DNA of 64,000 bases, from the NCBI RefSeq assembly GCF_010646885.2, contig NZ_CP050700.1:3746501-3810500 (forward strand), written 5' to 3'. Under the pieces are notes generated by a model. That model was not told the DNA's origin. It made no database searches and worked only from the letters and a program-made list of their open reading frames with translations. The DNA comes from Desulfopila sp. IMCC35008. Its GTDB lineage: Bacteria > Desulfobacterota > Desulfobulbia > Desulfobulbales > Desulfocapsaceae. The position numbers and the translations under genes are program-made. Below, piece by piece: positions 37,955 to 45,706 of the stretch (position 1 is its first letter; each line of letters starts with the position of its first letter).

Positions 37955-39127
37955 ATGCAAAATTTTAGTTTTTACAATCCAACAAACATTGTTTTCGGTG
38001 AAGGTCAGTTACGTGAATTAGATAACCTCGTTCCTAAAAATGCCAAAGTATTAGTAACATATGGTGGAGGCAGTGCTAAGAGCACAGGACTGCTTGATAA
38101 GGTTAAAAGTGAATTGGTAAAGTCAAATCGTGAAGTTCTTGAGTTTGCAGGAATTCCAGCAAACCCCAAGCTAGAAGTTCTCATTAAGGCAATAGAGCTT
38201 GTTCGTGAAGAGAAAATTGATTTCCTTCTTGCTGTGGGGGGTGGATCTGTAATTGACGGAACCAAGTTTATCTGTGTTGCAGCGTGTGCCGACGAGTTTG
38301 TTGGCCGCGAGCGTGAGTTAATGAATTTTGGTTTTAATCCTGTTCCTGTAGATAGAGCAATTCCTTTTGGTACAATTCTAACTCTGCCAGCTACCGGTTC
38401 AGAAATGAATAATGGTGCCGTTATAACTGACGGTAAAGATAAACTACCTGTTTTTAGCACCCAGGCTTTTCCGAAGTTCTCAATCCTAGATCCAACCATC
38501 ACCTACACATTACCAGCGAAGCAGGTAGCTAATGGCATTGTTGACAGTTTTATTCATACAGTAGAGCAATATATTACCTTTCCGGCTGAAGGTCGTTTTC
38601 AAGATCGCACAGCAGAAGGAATTCTTCAGACATTGATAGAGATTGGTAAGAAGACCTATGAAAACCCTGAAGATTACGACTCAAGGGCAAATCTTGTCTG
38701 GTGCTCTACTATGGCGCTTAATGGTTTGATTGGCGCTGGTGTCCCTCAGGACTGGGCAACCCATATGCTCGGTCATGAGATTACAGCTCTAACTGGTATT
38801 GACCATGCTAGAACTCTAGCTGTTGTCCAACCAGCCAACTGGCGTATTAGAAAAGAACAGAAGAAAGAGAAATTATTGCAATATGCTGAGAGAGTCTGGG
38901 GAATTACTGAGGGAAGTGAAGACGCGCGAATAGAAAAGGCTATTCTAAAAACTGAAGAATTTTTCCATAGCTTAGATATTCCTACCAAACTTTCTGACTA
39001 CAATCTAGGAGAAGAGCTTATTGAGAAAGTTTTAGTATCTTTAGGAAATCATGGTATGACTGCTTTATCAGAGCATGGGGATGTAACTCTTGATGTCTCT
39101 AGGGAAATTTTAGAAGCTGCTATATAA
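37955..39127 (+). CDS. Iron-containing alcohol dehydrogenase (YqhD-like)
   Basis: The 390-residue protein belongs to family III (iron-activated) alcohol dehydrogenases: MQNFSFYNPTNIVFGEGQL, the dinucleotide motif LAVGGGSVIDGTKF, TLPATGSEMNNGAVIT, and metal ligands in NGIVDSFIHTVEQY and THMLGHEITALTGIDHARTL. YqhD-type enzymes reduce short aldehydes with NADPH. It is the last gene of the electrophile cluster, with a terminator 30 bases after the stop. Confidence 0.9.
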   Translation: MQNFSFYNPTNIVFGEGQLRELDNLVPKNAKVLVTYGGGSAKSTGLLDKVKSELVKSNREVLEFAGIPANPKLEVLIKAIELVREEKIDFLLAVGGGSVIDGTKFICVAACADEFVGRERELMNFGFNPVPVDRAIPFGTILTLPATGSEMNNGAVITDGKDKLPVFSTQAFPKFSILDPTITYTLPAKQVANGIVDSFIHTVEQYITFPAEGRFQDRTAEGILQTLIEIGKKTYENPEDYDSRANLVWCSTMALNGLIGAGVPQDWATHMLGHEITALTGIDHARTLAVVQPANWRIRKEQKKEKLLQYAERVWGITEGSEDARIEKAILKTEEFFHSLDIPTKLSDYNLGEELIEKVLVSLGNHGMTALSEHGDVTLDVSREILEAAI

Positions 39128-39157
39128 AAAATGTCACAGCTTCTGCAGACTAGCAAA

Positions 39158-39200
39158 AGCACCTCGACAACTAACAAGCTTGAGGTGCTTCTTAGCTTTC
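39158..39200 (+). terminator. Terminator of the electrophile cluster
   Basis: AAGCACCTC (39158-39166) pairs with GAGGTGCTT (39182-39190), followed by the T-rich CTTAGCTTTC. Confidence 0.7.
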
Positions 39201-39346
39201 TGTTTAGGATTTATATTATCAATTACAACTGGACAACCTCATCAGATTAACATTATTCCCAATAGCGTAATATCAACAACCGGTCATTGAATTTGACATT
39301 GCCAAAGAAGGTCGCCCGTTTTGTCTTTTCCTCCAACGAAAGGTGT

Positions 39347-40298
39347 TTCCTGTTGCTCTCAAGGGCGAGGATTCGTCCCCGCCCTGATACGATCACCTAC
39401 CCATACAGTGTTTCGATCCACCTGATGGCCTCTGTGTCGTTGACTTTGCCGAGATGCCTCTCTGGGTCGTGGCGAGGTCGGCATGGCGCAGAATGACCTT
39501 GCTGACGATCTCTATAGGCGTTCCTGACCGTGAAGCATACGTCGCAGCATGGCGCCTTAGATCATAGGACTTCAACTCGATACCAACAATCTGCCCGGCC
39601 TTTTTGACCATTGACCAGGCTGCGACATAAGAGATGGGAAAGATCCGTTCGTTCTGGTTGATGCCGGTGGCATGGATATACTGACTTAACCTTCCCAGGA
39701 TTTTCCGTGGAACATAATTACCAGTGAGTACTCCTGAATATCGTCTGGTGTGAGTTCCAAGACCTCCCCGACCCTCATGCCTCCCCTAGCCATAAGTTCC
39801 AGCATGAGGCGGTTACGCTTGTTTGTTGTGCGGAAGATAATCTCATCAATCGTGTCCTTATCAACGATCTGCCACTGAATGGGTGGTGGACGCTTGAAGA
39901 TCTTTTTAATGACAGTGGTACTGCAGGGGTTGTTCAGGGATGGCAGGCCTGTGTTGATGCTGAAGTTGTAAAAAGACGAGAGGACGGAGTAGCGATTTCT
40001 CTTCGTGGCCTGCTTGTTGTCCTTTGTCAGGGTCAAAAGGAAATCCAGTACCTCTTCCTGGGATATACTGGCTAGTTCTCGATCGCAGAAACGTGTCGCA
40101 AATTTGGAGAGGACAAACTCACTTATCTTGACCGTATTTTTTTTTCGAGTTGGCCCGGTGATACTGCAGATGGAAATCGACTGCCTGTGAGACTTTCGTA
40201 ATACACCTCCTGCGTTGGGGTTCAGGGCGTTAGTGCCCTGATCAATTATACCCCATGAGGTGATTCGTATGGACTGCCGGGGCCTACCTGCACAGGAA
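39347..40298 (-). mobile_element. Dead tyrosine-recombinase element, copy 1
   Basis: The 952-bp unit begins TTCCTGT (39347-39353) and ends ACAGGAA (40292-40298). On the minus strand it carries a XerC/D-like recombinase. The N-terminal SAM-like region includes KISEFVLSKFATRFCD and FYNFSINTGLPSLNNPC. The catalytic parts include ARGGMRVGEVLEL, YDLRRHAATYASRSGTPIEIVSKVILRHADL and the C-terminal LGKVNDTEAIRWIETLYG. It is broken four ways: ACG where the ATG should be (after a good AGGAGG), an A9 run that shifts the frame, loss of the segment between the first catalytic arginine and the HxxR box, and a frame change at the catalytic tyrosine (read as His). A hairpin with a TTCG loop follows the gene. 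Left and right flanks (GTGT/ACAC) are complementary. Confidence 0.85.
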
Positions 40299-40584
40299 AC
40301 ACATTAACTTTGAGTAAAAAAGGATTCCTTTTATGTTCGACCTGACAATCTTAAATTAATATGTTCTAGATTAAATAACAAATTGCAGTTTTTCAAACCT
40401 GTACAGATAGTTATTGTGCTCTTTGCAAATAACACTCACCGTGGACCACGGTGTGGTATTGACGGCGTCTGTTTACCTGAGATACAATTTACTTGATAAA
40501 TTCTGCAATCTTGATGTCACCTAAAATCTTTGCCATCTTTACCGTTTCTACCAGTACTAAAATCTTTAAACAACACGTGCGTTC
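40299..40584. other. Leader region upstream of the riboswitch
   Basis: This A/T-rich stretch has no coding sequence. It probably contains the promoter for the riboswitch transcript, but no confident -35/-10 pair can be named. Confidence 0.35.
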
Positions 40585-40665
40585 TTTAGCAATAAGATAA
40601 AGCCAAACCTATCGAAAGATAGGGACGGAAAGCTACGGGTCTTAAAGTTGATAGCCGAGCTGCCT
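40585..40665 (+). ncRNA. GEMM-I cyclic dinucleotide riboswitch (c-di-GMP or cGAMP)
   Basis: The core matches the GEMM-I class. CAAACC (40604-40609) leads into a short stem CCTATC/GATAGG closed by a GAAA tetraloop (40614-40617). GGGACGGAAAGC follows, then ACGGGTCT, and later AGCCGAGCTGCC as the 3' strand of the closing helix. GGACGGAAAGC instead of the common GACGCAAAGCC is like variants in Geobacter relatives, some of which bind 3',3'-cGAMP, so the ligand is left open. The 3' strand is shared with a terminator stem, which suggests ligand binding prevents termination (an ON switch). It controls the protease gene at 40723. Confidence 0.85.
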
Positions 40666-40690
40666 TCAAAATAGGTGGTTCGGCTTTTTT
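40653..40690 (+). terminator. Riboswitch expression-platform terminator
   Basis: AGCCGAGCTGCCT (40653-40665) pairs over its whole length, with a few G-T pairs, with AGGTGGTTCGGCT (40673-40685), followed by TTTTTT on the transcript (within 40685-40690). The 5' arm is part of the riboswitch aptamer. Confidence 0.85.
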
Positions 40691-40722
40691 GTTAATTACA
40701 ATCTAAAAAGGAGGTGGCATCA

Positions 40723-42840
40723 ATGACTAGAATTAAAGTAATTAACTTGAGTAGCCTGAAATTAAGAAGTCTTTTTATTGTTTTTCAGACAGTCTGTCTC
40801 ACCTTGTTTCTGGGTGGGATGGTAACGCAGGCCCTCTCTGAAGAGGAGGATTCGCGCTTCAAAATTTCCGAATACGTTCGTGACAACGTGCTGCAGGGTG
40901 AGTACGGAAATCGCACGATATGGATCAGTTCTCAGCCTGTGGACTCTTCCTTCTGGGTTCGTTCACTTGACAAGGAAGAGCAAGACTTAAAAATACCTTA
41001 CGAGGGCTGGGTGGTGATGATTGACGATGAGCCCAGAGCGAACTGGGGGCACAAGGTGCGCTGGTTGGTCGTAAAGGTAGATCTTGAGGAGCATACGCTG
41101 CCACAGTTACATTTCTTTCCCCCCAGGGTATTCGCTCAAGATGGTAACGAAATTCCGGTAGCATGCCTTGAAGGAGCAACGACTGTTCCTTGTGAGTCAG
41201 CTGAGGTTGAATCTGCTACAATTATGCGTCCTTATATAGCACCTTATCTGGATTTAACCGATCTAGATAAGGAATGTCTTCATGCGATGCTTATCTCTGG
41301 TGGCATAAATGACGGTAGCAATCATGAGCGCTATCGAACCAACCTGCGCAGTATGTACACAATTTTGCTCAACGAAGGTTATCCGAAAAGCAATATTTTT
41401 GTTTACTATGCTGACGGTTCTTCACTCGATCTTGATAATGCTGACTCGGACGATGACGATAGCACCGGCAACGATGTGAATGATAGTGCCGATGAAGCGA
41501 TAATCCGTCTAAAGCTTCAAGAGATGTGTGACAACCTACAACCGGTTGAAGACTATCTATTTGTTTACGTAAGTGATCATGGCAGCGGGGATGGGTCTAT
41601 CTGTTTATGGGACTTCGATGATGATGGGTTAGATCCGGAAGAAAAGTATTCCCCTGCTGAGATGGCTACAGACACTGAGAACTGCCAGGTGTGTCGCCTA
41701 TTTATGTTGCACGACCAATGTTTTTCAGGAGCCTTTTTGCCATTGGCCACTGATGGCAACCATGACAACACAACAGTCTATGCCGCGGCTACCGCAGATG
41801 AATCAAGTTATGGCCGTGAATACCTGGATTACTGGGAAGACCTGGACCACGACATAACGACCCTAGAGGATCTGCACCAGGATGTGGTTGACAACGCAAC
41901 TTTAAACTCAACCCCCGGCAAAAATGAAGTGGATGAAGCCAACGATCAGGTATTTTTAAATGATTGTTGTGAAAATACCCCACCTGTCGCCGATGCCAAT
42001 GGTCCGTACATGCAAGATTGCCAAGGCACACAAACGACTTTGACGCTTGACGGGACAGGCTCATTCGATCCTGATGAAGAGGATACTCTGACGTATGCTT
42101 GGTCAACAACCGACTGTCCCGGCGGAGTTTTTGATGATAATGCAAGTGTAACCCCGGTCCTTACCGTGAATACCTCACCTGGGTGTTCAGTAGCATGCAA
42201 CGTTTTTTTAACTGTAACCGATCTGAGTGGTGCTTCAGATGAGGATTCTACCCTCATAACCGTTTTGGATACAATTCCACCGGATATTAGTTGTCCTTCG
42301 GACTCTACTATCGAGTGCGACGAATCGACGGACCCGTTTGAAACAGGAATGGCGACAGTTACGGACGCATGTGATTCTAACCCTACCGTCACATTCACTG
42401 ATGTGACAACCCCTGGCACATGTCCGGCAGCATTCTCATTGTCACGCACCTGGATCGGCACCGACTATTGTGGAAATACCAATAGCTGTGTGCAAGAGAT
42501 CAACGTGGTGGATACAACACCACCTGTTATTGAGTGTAATGCCCCAGGTACAATTACGCCACCGGAGGCACCTATTAGTTTTACAGCCACTGCAACAGAC
42601 AATTGTGATAGTGATCCGTTAACTGAAATTACCAGTTACGACTGTTACACCTACACAAAAAAAGGTAAGGAGACAGATAAAAAAGAATCCTGTGTGGTCA
42701 GTATAGTCAACGATACGGTTACTGTAATGGATTCCGGGGGGGTAGGAACTCATATCAGCTGGATGAGCCGCTCCACTGATAGTTGCGGAAATATCACTGA
42801 ACAAGAGTGTGAAACGCTTGTAGTCAATCCCGCTCAATAA
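40723..42840 (+). CDS. Secreted C13/caspase-like peptidase with PKD and HYR-like domains
   Basis: ATG 40723 lies seven bases after AGGAGG; a GTG at 40714 overlaps that site and is not preferred. The 705-residue product has a signal peptide (hydrophobic about 15-36, cleavage near TQALS). A clan CD peptidase domain covers about 175-410, with catalytic His286 in YVSDHGSGDG and Cys333 in LHDQCFSGAF, as in legumain (C13). An acidic, Ca-binding-like stretch (DLDNADSDDDDSTGNDVND) lies before the His. Residues about 420-505 form a PKD domain (PPVADANGPY, LDGTGSFDPDEED). About 510-705 hold two HYR-like, Cys-rich repeats. It should act outside the cytoplasm. Expression is gated by the riboswitch just upstream. 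Confidence 0.85.
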   Translation: MTRIKVINLSSLKLRSLFIVFQTVCLTLFLGGMVTQALSEEEDSRFKISEYVRDNVLQGEYGNRTIWISSQPVDSSFWVRSLDKEEQDLKIPYEGWVVMIDDEPRANWGHKVRWLVVKVDLEEHTLPQLHFFPPRVFAQDGNEIPVACLEGATTVPCESAEVESATIMRPYIAPYLDLTDLDKECLHAMLISGGINDGSNHERYRTNLRSMYTILLNEGYPKSNIFVYYADGSSLDLDNADSDDDDSTGNDVNDSADEAIIRLKLQEMCDNLQPVEDYLFVYVSDHGSGDGSICLWDFDDDGLDPEEKYSPAEMATDTENCQVCRLFMLHDQCFSGAFLPLATDGNHDNTTVYAAATADESSYGREYLDYWEDLDHDITTLEDLHQDVVDNATLNSTPGKNEVDEANDQVFLNDCCENTPPVADANGPYMQDCQGTQTTLTLDGTGSFDPDEEDTLTYAWSTTDCPGGVFDDNASVTPVLTVNTSPGCSVACNVFLTVTDLSGASDEDSTLITVLDTIPPDISCPSDSTIECDESTDPFETGMATVTDACDSNPTVTFTDVTTPGTCPAAFSLSRTWIGTDYCGNTNSCVQEINVVDTTPPVIECNAPGTITPPEAPISFTATATDNCDSDPLTEITSYDCYTYTKKGKETDKKESCVVSIVNDTVTVMDSGGVGTHISWMSRSTDSCGNITEQECETLVVNPAQ

Positions 42841-42878
42841 GTATCAAAATAGTATTTTAACAAATCGGTTAATATATA

Positions 42879-42912
42879 GCAGGGTCAGCAATGAACAGTG
42901 ACCCTGCTTTGT
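42879..42912 (+). terminator. Terminator of the protease gene
   Basis: AGCAGGGTCA (42879-42888) and TGACCCTGCT (42899-42908) form a perfect 10-bp stem followed by TTG TT. Confidence 0.82.
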
Positions 42913-43079
42913 TATAGAGTGCTGGCGGCACCAATATTAATTTCTCGTCTGTTACTTTTGGCTTTGACTTACTTCTATGAGCTTACCAAAGAGTCAGTAA
43001 AACTCAGTAGCTGATCGCTGAATTTAACACTGCCAGTATGAAGGTGAATATTCTACTCAGTCACTCTCGTAGAATATGT

Positions 43080-43157
43080 TTCCTGTATTCCTCCAGAATC
43101 CTCTTACAACCAGCAAGCTCTTTTTACCGGACAGGCGCACCGCCACCTTCACAGGAA
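43080..43157. repeat. 78-bp repeat with TTCCTGT/ACAGGAA ends, copy 2
   Basis: Identical to 32446-32523. On its left lies a hairpin (ATATTCTAC / GTAGAATAT, 43049-43078), and before that TTTAACACTGCCA (43023-43035) and TGAAGGTGAA. AATA on the left and TATT on the right continue the terminal symmetry. The remainder of 42913-43473 has no recognisable gene. Confidence 0.8.
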
Positions 43158-43473
43158 CAGTATTAACCGAGGAATGCAGGAAGAAATGTGATGCTGCCAG
43201 TGCTAACCTTCGAGGCCTTGTTGCACGATACTGCCGTGCTATCAACCACGAAGCCTCACATTCTGTCCAGTCTGTTTAGCAAAGATAATCTGTAATAATT
43301 TCCTATCCATTCCCTAAGAACCAAGCTATGGTTTGTGAGTTGCATGTTTGCTTTATGTAGAGCTTGCCCGATTTTGCTGCAATTATCAGGTTTTTGGGAA
43401 AATAGACCTGTTGATCAAAGGTTATGCAGAGAGGTTGTAGCTTTGAAAAGTAAAGAACTAATGGAGAGGTGTT

Positions 43474-43887
43474 ATGTCTGAACCCATAGAAATTCTGCGT
43501 GGAGTTGTGCATCCTTGGTATTGCGACAACTTCGGCCATATGAACGTTCGTTGGTATAGTCATTTTTTCGATGATGCCGCATTTCACCTTTGGCCGCTTT
43601 ACTGGGGGAGTCACCAAAAAATGCTTGATGAGTTTGGAGTTCATACTGTAACAGCCTCGGCGATGGTAAATTTTCTGAAGGAATTGGTAGCAGGAGATTT
43701 GATTTTAGTAGATAGTGTGCTGACCCGCATTGGCCGTAAAAGTTGTACTTTTACAGAGCGAATGTTGCATGTTGACACGAAGGAAGTGCATGCTACATAC
43801 GAAACTACTGAAGTCTTCTTTGACCCACAAACACGCAAGTCAACAGAAATGCCGGCCTTAATCAGGAAGGCATTTGAAGATGCATAA
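43474..43887 (+). CDS. 4HBT-family acyl-CoA thioesterase-like protein
   Basis: The 137-residue protein has the hotdog fold of 4-hydroxybenzoyl-CoA thioesterases: VVHPWYCDNFGHMNVRWYSHFFDDA holds the Asp and the GHMNV segment of the active site. MVNFLKELVAGDLILVDSVLTRIGRKSCTF follows the central helix. It hydrolyses an acyl-CoA of unknown chain. GGAGAGG lies seven bases before the ATG. It stands alone between repeats. Confidence 0.82.
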   Translation: MSEPIEILRGVVHPWYCDNFGHMNVRWYSHFFDDAAFHLWPLYWGSHQKMLDEFGVHTVTASAMVNFLKELVAGDLILVDSVLTRIGRKSCTFTERMLHVDTKEVHATYETTEVFFDPQTRKSTEMPALIRKAFEDA

Positions 43888-44461
43888 TAAATCGCTCAAC
43901 AGGATCACTGGAAGCTCGGTAGCCCTATTCTGGGGTGTTTTTTGGGAGGCCTGTTAAATCAAATGTTACTCCATCAAGCCCCCCGGTGCTCGATAGTACT
44001 TTCATATTGGTCAAAGCCGGTTGTTGAGGTTGGCAGGTAAAACCTCTCAAAAAAATAATGGGACTACAACTTTAAATGTTTCCTCCCCCCGTAGTGAGAA
44101 TCGTCAGATATTCCATAAAAGCAGCTTAGACTGCCAGCCCATCACTCTGAAGATATAGCATAATATTTTCGGTTAACCTTGCCAGTAGTATCTCGTCGAA
44201 CATTAACTGGCCAGCGGTTTTGTCCTTAACTGTAATTTCAGACGGTTGTGCAGATAGCCTTTTGATGAGGCAGGAGCAGAAGAGTTGAGTATATGATCTG
44301 CACAGGAAGAACCTCAACCTGAGGTAAATTGAGAAATTTCTGAGGTTGGATGTGGCAATGTTAAGAGCTGGAATGTAGTTTATTCAAAGATGAGAATGAT
44401 TTTATATGCCGAATATTATCTTGAAAACCGACGAATTTATGACAATGATCATGAAAAAAAA
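43888..44461. other. Gap with a hairpin site and a gene fragment
   Basis: On the minus strand 44126-44250 reads KDKTAGQLMFDEILLARLTENIMLYLQSDGL, which looks protein-like but is unrecognised. Between TGGCAATGTTAA (44353-44364) and ACAGGAA (44302-44308) lies an AACCTCA/TGAGGTT hairpin. In reverse orientation this repeats the layout seen left of the elements at 39347 and 43080. Confidence 0.4.
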
Positions 44462-45175
44462 TCACATATAGTCTTCCGCTGCTTTCTCATAACAGATCGG
44501 GCAATACGTGTGGGACACCTGAGCGCCGGTCTTTTCATTGACAAACTTATCTGCTTTAAGCCACTCCCCCTTCCCGTGTTCAACTCCTGTGTCATCACGA
44601 ATTAACCCACAAACACAACACATTGGAACAATACCACGAAGAATCTTTATTTCTGCAATATAATCAGAAAGGTTTTTGTTTTTTTCACCCAAAATGGTGT
44701 TCATATATATGAGGGCCAAATGGGACTGAATTATTTCACAGAAGCTCTTAATAAGATTTTCGTATGTTTCAGAATATGCATTCTCTTTATCGTCTAGAAC
44801 ACATATGGTTCCAAATGGTTGGCCGTCTGGCAGAGTAATTGGAAAACCCAGATATGATATCATGTTGAGTTTTATATCTGGATTATTCTTCCATTTTTCA
44901 TCAGTAAGAGCATTAGGGACCAAAAGCTTGTCATTTGTATTTATAACAGTTTCGCAATACAATCCTGATCCCAGAAAGTGCTCATGATCTCCAGGACGAT
45001 AAGGATTAGCATCACTTTGACTGGAAACAAAAACTTCTATATCAGATTCAACAAGACGCATGATAAGTGCGGCAGGTATATCAATCAATTTAGCGATTAT
45101 GTCGACAACATTTTGCCATTTAACTAGGTTATCTCTAGGTATTTCAATTGTTTGACTGTGTTGGATTTTTTTCAT
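44462..45175 (-). CDS. GAF-domain protein with C-terminal zinc-ribbon-like part
   Basis: The 237-residue protein has a GAF domain (about 20-155: IAKLIDIPAALIMRLVESDIEVFVSSQ, SGLYCETVI, LNMISYLGFPITLPDGQPFGTICVLDD). A helix (about 160-185) links it to a cysteine motif CCVCGLIRDDTG...SHTYCPICYEKA. The two CxxC pairs can form a zinc site like those found after GAF/PAS domains in phosphatase- or cyclase-associated sensors. No output enzyme domain is present. Ligand and partner are unknown. Confidence 0.78.
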   Translation of the reverse strand: MKKIQHSQTIEIPRDNLVKWQNVVDIIAKLIDIPAALIMRLVESDIEVFVSSQSDANPYRPGDHEHFLGSGLYCETVINTNDKLLVPNALTDEKWKNNPDIKLNMISYLGFPITLPDGQPFGTICVLDDKENAYSETYENLIKSFCEIIQSHLALIYMNTILGEKNKNLSDYIAEIKILRGIVPMCCVCGLIRDDTGVEHGKGEWLKADKFVNEKTGAQVSHTYCPICYEKAAEDYM

Positions 45176-45706
45176 TTTTTAATTCATCTACAAGAAGTTA
45201 TTTTAGCGATTTTCAATTAAATCAGCGCCACTTGTATCGCTGCTTAAAAGCCCTACAATGGATACTTGCTCCCCAAAACGTCTAAACACCAGAGTTCTAT
45301 GAACTACTTTGTGTTTCTATCTACCCTTTTTTTCTTTGAGAAATCTATTGGACCTTAGGGCAACATCAACATGGTTTTAAGGTATTGTAATTACACATAA
45401 GTAGGTAAATTTACATTGATACACATGTACTTAACCAGATTAGTAGAAGTTGGCGAGATAGGAGGGTAAATCAAACCGGATCTTTATGACAATGAAATGC
45501 GTGTCAGCGGCGTAATATAAAAGCAATGAAACACTGATCTTTTTATACTATTCAGCTCATTTTTGGTTCATCTCTTTAACGCGTACCTGGATGCATGAAG
45601 ATCGTATACCCTACTATTGTTAATGTGCAAGGACACATGTTTTCGCAACGGTTGAGGCGATAAATGGCAATGTTAACCATTTAAGCAAAACCGCAATTCA
45701 GGACTA
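45176..45706. other. 531-bp A/T-rich gap before recombinase copy 2
   Basis: No gene is seen. TGGCAATGTTAA (45665-45676), the reverse form of a 12-mer also found at 39292 and 43023, lies 31 bases before the element. Confidence 0.35.

Noticed and set aside
40132..40146. Programmed frameshift at the A9 run of the recombinase
   Set aside because: The same genes also lack an ATG start and part of the catalytic domain, so decay explains the shift better.
39347..40298. Integron integrase (IntI)
   Set aside because: The IntI-specific insert before the HxxR box is absent, and the sites do not fit the attC consensus GTTRRRY. It is a general XerC/D-like recombinase.
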